Counted from the stretch's first letter, positions 19,901 through 29,106 are shown. The stretch: DNA of 53,177 nt from Thiotrichaceae bacterium (GCA_012960105.1 DUBV01000110.1:1-53177); one strand, 5' to 3'. Made by a program: numbers and translations. The notes: generated by a model from the sequence alone, not told the origin.

Positions 19901-20716
19901 GATAAAGAAAAAGGACTAATTTCACTTATCGCATTGGAAATGGGCAGTTCATCACGTTTATGTGCTATGTGGGAGCCGGGCGATCCATTGGTGATTATGG
20001 GTGTAACTGGCGCACCGACTGAAATCGTAAATAATCAGACTATTATGTTGATCGGTGGAGGTCTCGGCAATGCAGTCCAATTTTCTATTGGCAAGGCATT
20101 TAAAGCGGCGGGTAATAAGGTGATCTACTTTGCGGGCTATAAATACGCTAAAGATGTTTTCAAGATAAAAGATATAGAGGAGGCTTCTGATGCCATTGTT
20201 TGGTCTGTTGATCCCGGTACCGACGTTAAAGCAATCGAAACGACGCGATCACAAGACAAGACTATAGTGGGGAATATCCTTGAAGCTATAGAAGCTTATG
20301 CGAAAGGTGATTTAGGTGATGTGGATATCTTGCTTGATGATGTTGATCAAATGATTGTCATCGGTTCCGATGGTATGATGTCTGCCGTTAAGGAAGCTCG
20401 CTTTGGTCGATTAAAAGAATATTTCAAACCTGAACACAAGGCTATTGGTTCAATCAATTCGCCCATGCAATGTATGATGAAAGGCGTGTGCGCGCAGTGC
20501 TTATGTAAACATGTTGATTCCAGGACAGGTGAGGAATATTTTGTTTACTCTTGTTCCAATCAAGATCAAGATTTGGACAGAGTCGACTTCACAAATCTTA
20601 GAGCGCGTTTAAGACAAAATAATGTTCAGGAAAAGTTATCCGCTCTTTGGCTTGATCATCTACTATCTTCCATGAAGACAGATGAACCAGCTTTTAAAAT
20701 AAACAAGTCTAGCTGA
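16967..20716 (+). CDS. Fused GltD-like/PyrK-like flavoprotein (Nfn-type oxidoreductase) with a novel N-terminal region
   Basis: This 1249-residue protein has at least three parts. Residues 1-300 match nothing I recognise and include a Gln/Lys-rich helical segment (about 95-140). Residues 305-395 hold Cys309, 312, 320, 344, 376, 384, 387 and 391, arranged as in the iron-sulfur domain of GltD and dihydropyrimidine dehydrogenase. Residues 445-800 form a two-dinucleotide-binding flavoprotein with GMGPAG (450-455) for FAD and GVIGGGLTAID (621-631) for NAD(P)H. Residues 910-1210 look like PyrK/NfnA: an FAD domain with GQFYRVQ, a nucleotide site IGGGLGNA (1029-1036) and C-terminal Cys1169, 1175, 1178 and 1196 fitting a 2Fe-2S site. 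Nfn enzymes couple NADH, NADPH and ferredoxin. Gene order behind gcvTHP suggests a link to glycine-derived reducing power, which is inference. Confidence 0.75.
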   Translation: MNCSNLKSKTPSDTDMTLGIPGFVYSDLYSSNRLYQLHEVFTEQVEKEAPELMSEFRQYKISQGDGMSPQSISDLLIRMAPHVGAFLAMLFQVEIVRQQQQKLIQKEINTVFAFRNKVVLKLSKKFKQQDINEYNKEKVFSDLDMLRQVAFNQLKVVDDLEMAISHVGLTLAELRKHYQCLAKEKASTYIDADAEVEALRNKLEQHANAKQTFATSLSTTNPEAFIESLFGYVERWIFVARKDEQTKSWSCFKVAEKKDFDDLVKHQTLEKNGFDAWVCDEHQRNYRDGFKLTDHRYNQRQTLYEVEHCIYCHERDTDSCSKGMRNKRSHEFKANPLGESILGCPLGEKISEMHIVKRQGDNIAALAIVIIDNPMCPGTGHRICNDCMRGCIYQKTEAVDIPQIETNVLTDVLFMPYGFEIYSLLTRWNPLNIKRPYALPYNGKNVMVVGMGPAGYTLSHYLLNEGFAVVGIDALKIEPLAEELVGSKGTAPKPIHDFNKLYETLDERTLNGFGGVAEYGITVRWDKNFLKVIYLNLLRNNAFRCMGGVRFGGTLTIEDAWEFGFDHVAIASGAGKPTIIDLKNNMIRGIRKASDFLMTLQLSGASKANSLANLQVRLPAGVIGGGLTAIDTTTEVLAYYPVQVEKILNRYETLIESNGEKNVRAIYDGEEIEILDEFLSHGNEIRAERERALAADEKPDFTRLVNKWGGVSLYYRKGIKDSPAYRQNYEEVHEALKEGIELAEGMTPIEAIEDQHGALKSVKFNKLIEQNGGKEEIEVPIKSLFIAAGTSPNTIYQQEFPSTFRMDKKFFQRYEPNWTDDDLPDLVPMEDVTSPKLGKPAPFTSYQKDGKFVSFYGDNHPVYAGNVVKAMASAKDGYPYISKLFEKEIATLSPESHELRQAALGKFFDNLEQELLATVVKINRLTPTIVEIIVHAPLQARKFQPGQFYRVQNFEYLAATVKNTKLVAEGIALTGAWVDKEKGLISLIALEMGSSSRLCAMWEPGDPLVIMGVTGAPTEIVNNQTIMLIGGGLGNAVQFSIGKAFKAAGNKVIYFAGYKYAKDVFKIKDIEEASDAIVWSVDPGTDVKAIETTRSQDKTIVGNILEAIEAYAKGDLGDVDILLDDVDQMIVIGSDGMMSAVKEARFGRLKEYFKPEHKAIGSINSPMQCMMKGVCAQCLCKHVDSRTGEEYFVYSCSNQDQDLDRVDFTNLRARLRQNNVQEKLSALWLDHLLSSMKTDEPAFKINKSS

Positions 20717-20788
20717 ACGCCCCATTATGAAAAAGGGTAATTATATTGATGCAACTGATTAATTAAGTAAGAGAACAATCAACACAAC

Positions 20789-20828
20789 AAAGCCATTATC
20801 TCTTATTGAGATAACGGCTTTTATTTTT
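20789..20828. terminator. Bidirectional terminator between the flavoprotein and PfkB kinase genes
   Basis: The stem agcc-ttatctc/gagataa-ggct (one mismatched pair, ttatt loop) is followed by a T-rich run on the plus strand. The A-rich 5' flank gives a weaker T run on the minus strand. It lies between two convergent genes. Confidence 0.75.
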
Positions 20829-20841
20829 ATATACTTTTTAA

Positions 20842-21777
20842 TTAAAAAGTATAATCAAAATTATCTTTAAACATTCCTTTAAACTCATCAAGTGTAAACG
20901 AATGATTCTGCGTACCATGTTGAGCTATCTTAATTGAGCCCATTAACGATGCTATTCTGCCAGTTGTTTCCCAATCAAACTCATTAACAAGACCGTAAAG
21001 CAAACCAGCACGATACGCATCGCCACAACCTGTAGGATCATTAATCGCTGCTGGTTTAACACTAGGAATTTCGTGACGTTTATCTTTAGTATAAATATGA
21101 GAACCTTCACCGCCGCGAGTCACAATTAATGCTTCAACCTGCTCCGTAATTTCATGCGGAGATAATCCCGTTCTCTCCTGCATCATTTCCCATTCATAAT
21201 CATTCAAAGTCACCCAAGTTGCCTGTTTGATAAATTTCATTAGATCATCACCATCAAACATTGGCATACCCTGACCTGGATCAAAGATGAATGGCACACC
21301 TGCTTCAACAAATTGTTCTGCATGTTGCAACATACCATCACGACCATCGGGAGAAATAATACCTATTTTAATATCAGCAGCATCACTAACTTTATTCTGA
21401 TGAGACTCGTTCATAGCGCCAGGATGAAAAGCGGTAATTTGATTATCATCCAAGTCTGTTGTGATGAATGCTTGTCCCGTAAAAGAATCATCGACAACCA
21501 TTATATGCTTTTGATTTAGGTTATGTTTATCCATCCAGTCCGCGTAAGGCGCAAAATCTTTACCCACCGTCGCCATCGTTACTGGAAGATTTTTATCGAG
21601 CAGATTCAAACCATAGGCAATATTCCCCGCACAACCACCAAATTCACGACGCATATCAGGAACAAGAAAAGATACATTAATCATATGTACTTTATCGGGA
21701 AGAATATGATTTTTAAACTGATCTGGAAAAACCATAATATTATCGTAAGCCATGGAGCCACATATCAAAACACTCAT
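20842..21777 (-). CDS. PfkB/ribokinase-family kinase (adenosine- or sugar-kinase-like)
   Basis: The 311-residue protein has both family signatures: the N-terminal REFGGCAGNIAYG (45-57) and the C-terminal NDPTGCGDAYRAGLL (246-260), in which Asp253 is the expected catalytic base and the preceding Gly-rich turn forms the anion hole. PfkB enzymes phosphorylate sugars or nucleosides with ATP. The Cys in the anion-hole motif and the general length resemble bacterial proteins annotated as adenosine kinases, but substrate cannot be read from the sequence. It is monocistronic by context, with a terminator downstream and an unrelated gene upstream in the other direction. Confidence 0.85.
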   Translation of the reverse strand: MSVLICGSMAYDNIMVFPDQFKNHILPDKVHMINVSFLVPDMRREFGGCAGNIAYGLNLLDKNLPVTMATVGKDFAPYADWMDKHNLNQKHIMVVDDSFTGQAFITTDLDDNQITAFHPGAMNESHQNKVSDAADIKIGIISPDGRDGMLQHAEQFVEAGVPFIFDPGQGMPMFDGDDLMKFIKQATWVTLNDYEWEMMQERTGLSPHEITEQVEALIVTRGGEGSHIYTKDKRHEIPSVKPAAINDPTGCGDAYRAGLLYGLVNEFDWETTGRIASLMGSIKIAQHGTQNHSFTLDEFKGMFKDNFDYTF

Positions 21778-21955
21778 AAAAGAACCCTTATATAAAAACT
21801 ACTTATTTATTTTAATTAACCGGAAAGATTAATGATGAATTAGAAAGTCTGTATAGCATAATATATCATTCATACTGCTAGCTGTTAATTTGATTTTTAT
21901 TTCATAAATTAAGGAAATATGCCGTTATAGAGAATAACTACACCGACTAATCGAT

Positions 21956-22600
21956 ATGACACTAAGCCAAATACTATTTCACCAACAAACGATTTTTGCG
22001 ATATTCAGCTATTGCATCAGTGTCATCATCGCCCTATTTGTATTCACCTTTGTTTTAGATAAATCAAATAACAACTTTACTCGGTTCATTTGGGATAAAA
22101 TCGGTTTGCCTTTAATTATGGCCATCTTGATGATTGGCTTTATATTGCTTGTGTACCCAATCAATTTTGGAATAGGCTCAGCACCCTCTATTAATGAACT
22201 GTTATCTATAAATGATAAACGTTCTAGTTTTCTGATTAATATGATATTCCTGCTAACGTTCGTATTCTCATTAATTCCTGTCCTTAAAAAATGGGAAGAA
22301 CTCATTATTCCATTGCAAGGAATAATAGCCTCAATGATTATATTTAGATGGCTCTGTCAGGGTTTAGGTATAGAAAATTATTCTCTTTTTCCAGATGCAA
22401 AAACAATAAGTTTTATTTTAATCATCTCCCTAATCACACATTGGTTAGCAAAATACCTTGCAGAACATTTCGGAGACTATTTAGATAAGTTATACCATCG
22501 TGAAGGCTTTCAAATTTTAATTTTTAAAGCCGTGGTCTTAATCATGCAAAGCCCGGTGATTTTTATCTTTGGAAGCTATCTTGGTAAGCAAATAGTATAG
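21956..22600 (+). CDS. Hypothetical integral membrane protein
   Basis: This 214-residue protein is strongly hydrophobic with about six probable transmembrane segments (roughly 12-34, 50-68, 93-110, 118-137, 148-166 and 186-206). A short soluble loop with HWLAKYLAEHFGDYLDKLYH precedes the last one. I do not recognise the family, and no catalytic or transport motif stands out. It lies alone between divergent pfkB and convergent Old Yellow Enzyme genes. No function is proposed. Confidence 0.7.
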   Translation: MTLSQILFHQQTIFAIFSYCISVIIALFVFTFVLDKSNNNFTRFIWDKIGLPLIMAILMIGFILLVYPINFGIGSAPSINELLSINDKRSSFLINMIFLLTFVFSLIPVLKKWEELIIPLQGIIASMIIFRWLCQGLGIENYSLFPDAKTISFILIISLITHWLAKYLAEHFGDYLDKLYHREGFQILIFKAVVLIMQSPVIFIFGSYLGKQIV

Positions 22601-22633
22601 AAATATATCAATACATTTTGATGTTTTTATTTT

Positions 22634-22669
22634 GAAAAAAATAGCCACTCTAAATTAAGGAATGGCTAT
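22634..22669 (-). terminator. Probable terminator of the Old Yellow Enzyme gene
   Basis: On the minus strand, an atagcca/tggctat stem (22641-22647 with 22663-22669, extended by two more pairs past one mismatch) is followed by a run of seven T. It begins about 40 bp after the stop codon. Confidence 0.6.
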
Positions 22670-22711
22670 ATTAGTAGATTACACTGACTTTACTTGTTCA
22701 TTAAGACTTGG

Positions 22712-23776
22712 TTAATCAATATAACCTTTGGCATCACCACCATAAAACGTGGTGGGATCGGCTTGATTTAATTCAGCTCCTAAACGTAATCGTTTAGGTA
22801 AATCCGGGTTAGCAATAAACGGAACACCAAATGCAACAAAGTCACTAAGTTTATTTTTTAAACTGCGCTCTGCTGTTTCTGCTGTGTAGCTGCCATTAGC
22901 CATATAAGCGCCATTAAACTTTTTACGCAGGACATTAAAATTAAAACCATTTACTGGCGCATTAGCAAAGTCTTCAACAACATGAAGATAAGCCAGATTG
23001 AATTGGTTTAATTTTTCAACCAAATGATTATATAATTCTTGTGGTTTAGACTCACTCATTGAGTTAAATGTTCCAGTTGGTGAGATGCGAATACCGACAC
23101 GACTACCTCCCCATACATCTGTGATTACCTTTATCACTTCCATGACTAAACGTATGCGATTTTCAATACTGCCACCATAGATATCATCACGTTTATTAGT
23201 ACCATCTTTTAAAAATTGATCGAGTAAATAACCATTGGCTGCGTGTATCTCTACACCATCAAACCCAGCTTGTTTAGCATTAATTGCCGCTAATCGATAT
23301 TGTTCAACAATATCAGGTAATTCATTAAGTTCTAACGCTCTTGGCGTTTCAAAGTCTTTCATTCCCTCATAGGTAAACGCTTGGCCTTCATCGACAGCGA
23401 TTGCAGAGGGTGCGACAGGTATGGCGTTCCCCCGTTGTAAAGAAGAATGAGAGACTCGTCCGACATGCCATAGCTGCATAAATATGCGTCCATTTTCATT
23501 GTGAACCTTATCAGTGATCTTCTTCCATCCCTGAATTTGCGCCTTGGAATGAATCCCCGGCGTAAAGGCATAACCTTTACCTTGTGGCGATATCTGCGTT
23601 GCTTCAGTGATGATTAACGCCGCTGTGGAGCACTGTTTGTAGTATTCAACATTCATATCATTCGGTATATCACCGGGCTGGCTTGAACGTGAGCGGGTCA
23701 ATGGAGCCATGACAATACGGTGCGGTAAGCTTAAATCACCGAGTTTTTCTTTACTAAAAAGCGCATTAAATTTCAT
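22712..23776 (-). CDS. NADH:flavin oxidoreductase, Old Yellow Enzyme family (NemA-like)
   Basis: This 354-residue FMN enzyme of the OYE/NemA class reduces electrophilic alkenes, nitro compounds or maleimides with NAD(P)H. Conserved features are RIVMAPLTRSRS at the start, LWHVGRVSH, the His-Ala-Asn triad in VEIHAANGYLLDQFLKDGTNKR, the SIENRIRLVMEV block and GRISP-like VGIRISPTG. Length and motifs fit the family (about 350-370). It is divergent from an HxlR-type regulator gene, with about 150 bp between the starts, a typical arrangement for an electrophile- or redox-inducible reductase. Confidence 0.93.
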   Translation of the reverse strand: MKFNALFSKEKLGDLSLPHRIVMAPLTRSRSSQPGDIPNDMNVEYYKQCSTAALIITEATQISPQGKGYAFTPGIHSKAQIQGWKKITDKVHNENGRIFMQLWHVGRVSHSSLQRGNAIPVAPSAIAVDEGQAFTYEGMKDFETPRALELNELPDIVEQYRLAAINAKQAGFDGVEIHAANGYLLDQFLKDGTNKRDDIYGGSIENRIRLVMEVIKVITDVWGGSRVGIRISPTGTFNSMSESKPQELYNHLVEKLNQFNLAYLHVVEDFANAPVNGFNFNVLRKKFNGAYMANGSYTAETAERSLKNKLSDFVAFGVPFIANPDLPKRLRLGAELNQADPTTFYGGDAKGYID

Positions 23777-23822
23777 GTTGAGTCCTTTGTGCTATATGTT
23801 TAAATAAGGTATAAAAAATATC

Positions 23823-23847
23823 TACTGTATATTTAATATATCTAGTA
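23823..23847. promoter_or_regulatory. Candidate operator between the OYE and HxlR genes
   Basis: An AT-rich near-palindrome has a perfect core tatatttaatata (23828-23840) flanked by tact and agta. It lies in the divergent promoter region, as would be expected for the HxlR regulator acting on both genes. The AT content makes chance palindromes likely, so this is tentative. Confidence 0.3.
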
Positions 23848-23926
23848 TACTTTTGTGACTATAGGGTGTGGCTAGTTGCAAAACAAGTACGCACGAATTT
23901 GTTACTTAGTTTCTTCGAGGTGCCTA

Positions 23927-24307
23927 ATGGCGAAAACAAAGGTTCAGAGCGAGAAAAATAATTTGGACACATTAACAACAACAGAATGTATTGGTATGAA
24001 TCAATGCCCCGTTACTACAGCGATTGACGTGATAGGCGGAAAATGGACCATTATCATTCTCTATCAACTCCGAGGTAAGACACTACGGTTTGGTGAGTTA
24101 AAACGTGCCATTCCTAAAATCACCCAGAAGATGTTAACGCATCAACTTCGTGACCTTGAAGTTAATAAACTGGTTACTCGAAAGATCTATGCCGAAGTCC
24201 CGCCTCGCGTGGAATACACTCCGACAGACTTAGCTGACAAACTTAACCCAGCGTTAGATTTACTCTGTAGTTGGGGTGAGGAATATCAAAAAGAACATAA
24301 TCCTTGA
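23927..24307 (+). CDS. HxlR-family (MarR-like) transcriptional regulator
   Basis: The protein is a winged-helix HxlR regulator of 126 residues when started at the ATG at 23927, which has the ribosome site gaggt 6 bp upstream. An upstream TTG at 23876 in frame is less likely. The family core CPVTTAIDVIGGKWTIIILYQL, the helix FGELKRAIPKITQKMLTHQLRDLE and the wing VPPRVEYTPT are clear. Cys21 and Cys27 lie before the DNA-binding domain, where YodB/HypR-type members carry their redox-sensing Cys. Divergence from the OYE gene suggests it controls that reductase in response to electrophiles or oxidants. dinB begins 18 bp downstream. Confidence 0.9.
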   Translation: MAKTKVQSEKNNLDTLTTTECIGMNQCPVTTAIDVIGGKWTIIILYQLRGKTLRFGELKRAIPKITQKMLTHQLRDLEVNKLVTRKIYAEVPPRVEYTPTDLADKLNPALDLLCSWGEEYQKEHNP

Positions 24308-24325
24308 TTTAGTATTTTGTAATTG

Positions 24326-25414
24326 ATGACAGTCCAACGAAAAATTATTCATGTGGATATGGATGCATTTTTTGCATCAGTAGAACAACGTGACCAACCC
24401 GAATATCGTGGCAAACCTTTAATCGTCGGTGGCAAACCCAATAGTCGCGGTGTCGTTGCCGCGTGTAGTTACGAAGCACGCAAATTCGGTATTCATTCGG
24501 CTATGCCGAGTTCGCAAGCTTATCGTTTATGCCCGAAGGCAATCTTTGTCCCGCCACGGTTTGAAACTTATCGTGAAGTTTCTGAACAGATACGAACCAT
24601 ATTCTGGCAGTATGCTTCGCAAGTCGAACCCTTGTCTTTGGATGAAGCTTATCTGGATGTGACCTACACCGCTGAATATGAGGGTTCAGCAACCTTGATA
24701 GCAAAGGCGATCAAGCGTGATATTTTTTCTGAAACCAATCTCATTGCTTCTGCCGGCGTTTCCTATAATAAATTCCTCGCCAAGATTGCTTCTGATATGG
24801 ATAAACCTGATGGACTCTATGTTATCAAACCGGAACAAGGTGAAGCCTTTGTCGCAAGTTTAGCAATTGGTAAATTTCATGGCATTGGTCCCGCCACGGA
24901 AGCTAAGATGAAGAAGGCAGGTATCACGTCAGGAAAAGATCTTCGTTCCTGGACACAAGAACAGTTAACAGAAAAGTTTGGTAAGGCCGGAAATTATTAT
25001 TTCAATATCGCCAGAGGAATTGATGATCGTCCCATACAAAGCAAACGTATTCGAAAGTCCTTAGGTAAAGAAACTACTTTTGCAAAAGATGTAATGCTAG
25101 TAGATGAATTACTAACTATCCTGGATAATTTAGCGGAGAATGTATTAGTCAGTTTACAAAAACAAAAACTCGAAGCACGAACTCTTACACTTAAAGTGAA
25201 ATATGCCAACTTCAAACAAGTGACTCGCGCACATACCACAGAAGAAATTTTGGATGCCGTCACTATTAAAAAATTATTGCCGATATTAATGGCAAAAACA
25301 GAAGCAGGAAGCTCAGCTATTAGATTGGTAGGTTTATCTTTAAGCGGATTTGATAAAGGGAAGGTAGAGAAACCAGAACAACAACTCGATCTAATCTTAA
25401 GCGAAACTATTTAA
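24326..25414 (+). CDS. dinB: DNA polymerase IV
   Basis: This Y-family polymerase copies past damaged bases without proofreading. The metal-binding motifs VDMDAFFASVEQRD and PLSLDEAYLDVT, the conserved SYEARKFGI block and SAGVSYNKFLAKIASDMDKPDGL are all present, and the length (362) is close to the usual 350. It follows the HxlR gene by 18 bp in the same direction and may be co-transcribed. I see no LexA-type CTGT-N8-ACAG box before it. The C-terminus ends in EKPEQQLDLI, resembling the beta-clamp-binding end QLDLF-type motif. Confidence 0.96.
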   Translation: MTVQRKIIHVDMDAFFASVEQRDQPEYRGKPLIVGGKPNSRGVVAACSYEARKFGIHSAMPSSQAYRLCPKAIFVPPRFETYREVSEQIRTIFWQYASQVEPLSLDEAYLDVTYTAEYEGSATLIAKAIKRDIFSETNLIASAGVSYNKFLAKIASDMDKPDGLYVIKPEQGEAFVASLAIGKFHGIGPATEAKMKKAGITSGKDLRSWTQEQLTEKFGKAGNYYFNIARGIDDRPIQSKRIRKSLGKETTFAKDVMLVDELLTILDNLAENVLVSLQKQKLEARTLTLKVKYANFKQVTRAHTTEEILDAVTIKKLLPILMAKTEAGSSAIRLVGLSLSGFDKGKVEKPEQQLDLILSETI

Positions 25415-25424
25415 TCTATAAAAT

Positions 25425-25448
25425 GACTGCATACTTCTGTATGCAGTC
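25425..25448. terminator. Bidirectional terminator between dinB and uvrA
   Basis: A perfect 9-bp stem gactgcata/tatgcagtc with a 6-nt loop lies between the convergent stops. The plus strand continues into a T-rich run near 25452, and the minus strand into a weaker aaaat-derived T run. Confidence 0.75.
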
Positions 25449-25451
25449 TCA

Positions 25452-28304
25452 TTATTTTTTTGATTTCTTCTTTTTATTTCGATTTAATATTTTCTTCAAA
25501 AAATAACCCGTATGCGAGTCTGAAATTTCAGCTACTTGTTCTGGTGTACCTGCGGCAATAATTTCTCCACCACCATCACCACCTTCTGGACCGAGATCGA
25601 TCACCCAATCTGCCGTTTTTATTACATCAAGATTATGTTCAATCACAATTATAGTATTACCGTGTTCTTTTAGTCTCTGCAGTATATTAAGTAATTGTTG
25701 AATGTCATGAAAATGTAAACCCGTGGTTGGTTCATCCAATATATAAAGTGTTTTACCCGTGTCGCGTTTTGATAATTCTTTAGAAAGTTTAACGCGTTGT
25801 GCTTCACCACCGGATAAGGTCGTGGCATTTTGTCCTAATCTTATATAAGACAAACCAACATCCATTAAAGTTTGTAATTTACGTGACAATACTGGAACAG
25901 CACTAAAAAATTCATTCGCTTCTTCTACACTCATATCCAGTACTTGATGAATGTTTTTTCCTTTATAACGTATATCCAATGTTTCACGGTTGTAACGTTT
26001 ACCATGACAAGTATCACAAGGCACATAGATGTCTGGTAAGAAATGCATTTCGACTTTAATCAAGCCATCGCCCTGACAGGCTTCACAACGACCACCTTTA
26101 ACATTGAAACTAAAACGACCGGGCTTGTATGCACGCGAACGTGCTTCTGCTGTGGCGGCAAAGAATTCACGTATCGGTGTGAATAATCCAGTATAAGTTG
26201 CCGGGTTTGACCGCGGTGTACGACCTATCGGGCTTTGATCGATATCGACAACTTTATCAAAATGTTCTAAGCCTTCTATTGATTCATATGGTGCAGGGCT
26301 AGTGTTGGCGCGATTTAATTCATGTGCGACGATTCTATAAAGCGTGTCATTAATTAATGTTGATTTACCGGAACCGGAAACACCAGTAATACAGGTCATT
26401 AAACTAACCGGTATCGTTAAGGTAACATTCTTTAAATTATTTCCGGTCGTATTTTTTAATACCATCACTTGTTCAGGATTGTATGGAACACGATTTTCTG
26501 GAATAGCAATTTGTTTTTTCCCGGATAAATACTGCCCTGTTAAGGAATTCTTATCCGCAACGATATCTGCAGGCGTACCCTGAGAAACTATTTCACCACC
26601 ATGCACACCGGCGCCAGGACCGATATCGATGACATGATCAGCAGCAAGTACTGCTTCTTCATCATGCTCAACAACGATAACGGTGTTGCCTAAGTCACGA
26701 AGATGAAACAATGTTTTTAATAAACGTTGATTATCTCTTTGATGTAGACCGATTGACGGTTCATCAAGAACATACATAACACCTACCAGCCCCGCACCAA
26801 TCTGACTGGCTAATCGTATACGTTGCGCTTCACCACCCGACAAGGTTTCAGCACTACGTTCCAGTGTTAGATAATCCAGTCCTACATTAACCAGAAAACT
26901 TAATCGTTCATTTACTTCTTTTAAAATTTTCACGGCAATCTTGCCTCGAGCACCACTTAACTTCATCATCTCAAATAAAGACTTCGCCTTAACAATTGGC
27001 ATCGCTGTAATTTCGGATAACGTAATATTATTGATTAATACATGCCGCGCTGATTCATTTAAACGCGCACCTTTACATTTTGGACATTGTTTACGGTTTT
27101 GGTATTTGGCTAGTTCTTCACGAACCATCATTGAATCTGTTTCCAGATAACGTCGTTGTAAATTTGGAATAATGCCTTCGAAAGGATGTTTGCGAACTGA
27201 CATTTTTTTACGTTCGTTCATATATTCAAACTTGATTTCGACATCACCACTGCCATACATCAATACATTTTGTGTCTCTTCGGATAATTCTTCGAAAGGT
27301 GTATCCAGATCAAACTTATAATGCTTGGCAATGGATTGAACCATCTGGAAATAATAGGCATTACGTCTATCCCAACCTTTTATCGCACCACCGGGTAAAC
27401 TTAAATCTGGGCTTTGTACTACCCGACCTGGATCAAAATACTGAATATTCCCTAAGCCATCGCAGCTTGAACAGGCGCCAGCAGGATTGTTAAACGAAAA
27501 TAAACGTGGCTCTAATTCACTAAGACTATAACCACATTGATTACAGGCATAGCGCGAAGAAAATAATTGCTCTTCAACTTTACTATCCGCATCCATCGGA
27601 ACAATCAGCGCCACACCATCGGATAAACGTAATGCTGTTTCGAAGGATTCGGTTAATCGTAACTGAATATCTTCTCTTACTTTAAAGCGATCAACGACTA
27701 CTTCAATCGTATGTTTCTTACGTAACTCAAGTTCAGGCACTTGATCTAACTCGACAATATAGCCATCGATACGCGCTCGAATAAAACCTTCGGTACGCAA
27801 TCGATCCAGTACCTGCTGATGTTCGCCCTTACGTTCATGAATAATCGGCGCTAATAACATCAATCGCTCTTCTGCGGGGCGCTCCAATACCAAATCCACC
27901 ATTTGTGTGATTGTTTGTGCTTCAAGTAGTGAATTATGTTTTGGACAATGTGGCTGCCCGACGCGTGCATACAGTAGACGTAGATAATCGTATATCTCGG
28001 TAATGGTTCCTACTGTCGAACGCGGATTATGAGATGTACTTTTTTGTTCAATGGAAATAGCCGGAGATAATCCTTCGATGTGGTCGAGGTCTGGTTTTTC
28101 CATTATGGAGAGGAATTGTCTGGCATAGGCAGATAAGGACTCGACATAACGTCGTTGACCCTCAGCATAGATAGTATCAAAGGCTAGTGAGGACTTACCT
28201 GAGCCGGAAATACCGGTTACTACAATTAATTTATCTCGTGGGATATCAAGATCAACATTTTTCAGATTATGAGTTCGAGCACCGCGTATTACTATCGTGT
28301 CCAT
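25452..28304 (-). CDS. uvrA: Excinuclease ABC subunit A
   Basis: UvrA is the ATP-dependent damage-recognition subunit of nucleotide excision repair. At 950 residues it matches the family (about 940). It has two ABC modules: Walker A motifs [12 protein letters not shown] near the start and [13 protein letters not shown] near 640, and signature motifs [12 protein letters not shown] and [12 protein letters not shown]. Zinc-binding cysteines are seen in YACNQCGYS...CSSCDGLG and in [11 protein letters not shown]...[10 protein letters not shown]. The conserved SAYARQFL and [17 protein letters not shown] blocks are present. The gene is divergent from ssb, as in many gammaproteobacteria. No LexA box was found in the shared region. 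Confidence 0.99.
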   Translation of the reverse strand: MDTIVIRGARTHNLKNVDLDIPRDKLIVVTGISGSGKSSLAFDTIYAEGQRRYVESLSAYARQFLSIMEKPDLDHIEGLSPAISIEQKSTSHNPRSTVGTITEIYDYLRLLYARVGQPHCPKHNSLLEAQTITQMVDLVLERPAEERLMLLAPIIHERKGEHQQVLDRLRTEGFIRARIDGYIVELDQVPELELRKKHTIEVVVDRFKVREDIQLRLTESFETALRLSDGVALIVPMDADSKVEEQLFSSRYACNQCGYSLSELEPRLFSFNNPAGACSSCDGLGNIQYFDPGRVVQSPDLSLPGGAIKGWDRRNAYYFQMVQSIAKHYKFDLDTPFEELSEETQNVLMYGSGDVEIKFEYMNERKKMSVRKHPFEGIIPNLQRRYLETDSMMVREELAKYQNRKQCPKCKGARLNESARHVLINNITLSEITAMPIVKAKSLFEMMKLSGARGKIAVKILKEVNERLSFLVNVGLDYLTLERSAETLSGGEAQRIRLASQIGAGLVGVMYVLDEPSIGLHQRDNQRLLKTLFHLRDLGNTVIVVEHDEEAVLAADHVIDIGPGAGVHGGEIVSQGTPADIVADKNSLTGQYLSGKKQIAIPENRVPYNPEQVMVLKNTTGNNLKNVTLTIPVSLMTCITGVSGSGKSTLINDTLYRIVAHELNRANTSPAPYESIEGLEHFDKVVDIDQSPIGRTPRSNPATYTGLFTPIREFFAATAEARSRAYKPGRFSFNVKGGRCEACQGDGLIKVEMHFLPDIYVPCDTCHGKRYNRETLDIRYKGKNIHQVLDMSVEEANEFFSAVPVLSRKLQTLMDVGLSYIRLGQNATTLSGGEAQRVKLSKELSKRDTGKTLYILDEPTTGLHFHDIQQLLNILQRLKEHGNTIIVIEHNLDVIKTADWVIDLGPEGGDGGGEIIAAGTPEQVAEISDSHTGYFLKKILNRNKKKKSKK

Positions 28305-28568
28305 TTACAGATTTCACTTTTCTTAAGGGCAACCCAGTAATATAAAGGCTTTTCAATCTCGATCCAAATTAATCTGATAAATGAGATTATTACGATTTAT
28401 AACCTTGATTCACTAGCTAAAAATAAGGATATTTATATAATGATTTCTTGGTGCAGTTATCCAAATTCGACAATTCAACGACTAAGCAGATTCTATAAAT
28501 TATTTCATAGGCTTAGATGAAATAGTTAATTAATAATCTGATTTAAAACTATTTAGGAGAGAGTAATA

Positions 28569-29036
28569 ATGGCAAGGGGCGTAAACAAAGTAATCCTGGT
28601 TGGTAATCTGGGCAACGATCCCGATATGCGCTATACCGCTGGCGGCGCGGCAGTCGCAAATATATCGATTGCTACCGCTGAATCCTGGAAAGATAAAAAT
28701 ACCGGAGAACAACAAGAACGCACCGAATGGCACCGCGTTGTCTTTTTTGGTCGCTTGGCAGAAATCGTTGGTGAGTATTTACGCAAAGGCTCCCAAATTT
28801 ATGTCGAAGGTAGACTGCAAACACGTAAGTGGACTAATAAAGAAGGTCATGATCAATACACCACTGAAATAGTGGCTAATGAAATGCAAATGTTAGGTGG
28901 TAGAGCCAGTGGTGGCTCGGCAAATTATGACTCTGCACCGCAGCAAAATAGTGCGCCTGCTCCTCAACAAGCAGCACCTGCTCCTAGTAACAGTCCGGCA
29001 CCTGCTGATGATTTTGATGATGATATTCCTTTCTAG
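28569..29036 (+). CDS. ssb: Single-stranded DNA-binding protein
   Basis: This 155-residue protein coats single-stranded DNA during replication and repair. The OB-fold (1-110) starts [21 protein letters not shown] and includes [18 protein letters not shown] flexible Gln/Ala/Pro-rich linker follows and ends in the acidic tip DDFDDDIPF that recruits partner proteins. A strong ribosome site aggagag lies 7-8 bp before the ATG. It is divergent from uvrA. Confidence 0.98.
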   Translation: MARGVNKVILVGNLGNDPDMRYTAGGAAVANISIATAESWKDKNTGEQQERTEWHRVVFFGRLAEIVGEYLRKGSQIYVEGRLQTRKWTNKEGHDQYTTEIVANEMQMLGGRASGGSANYDSAPQQNSAPAPQQAAPAPSNSPAPADDFDDDIPF

Positions 29037-29066
29037 GAAATCATCTATCAGTTTCTAATTCATTCT

Positions 29067-29106
29067 GAAAGCTGTCGGTTAGTAAACATCAACACCGGCA
29101 GCTTTC
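29067..29106. terminator. Long hairpin between ssb and the GGDEF/EAL gene
   Basis: gaaagctgtcggt (29067-29079) pairs with accggcagctttc (29094-29106), 13 bp with one G-U, around a 14-nt loop. It sits between convergent genes, as a terminator would, but there is no clear T run on either strand. A transcript-end stabiliser or repeat element are alternatives. Confidence 0.45.

Noticed and set aside
28305-28568. LexA (SOS) box between uvrA and ssb
   Set aside because: No CTGT-N8-ACAG match. The closest, tgtccatttacag, has the wrong spacing and a missing base.
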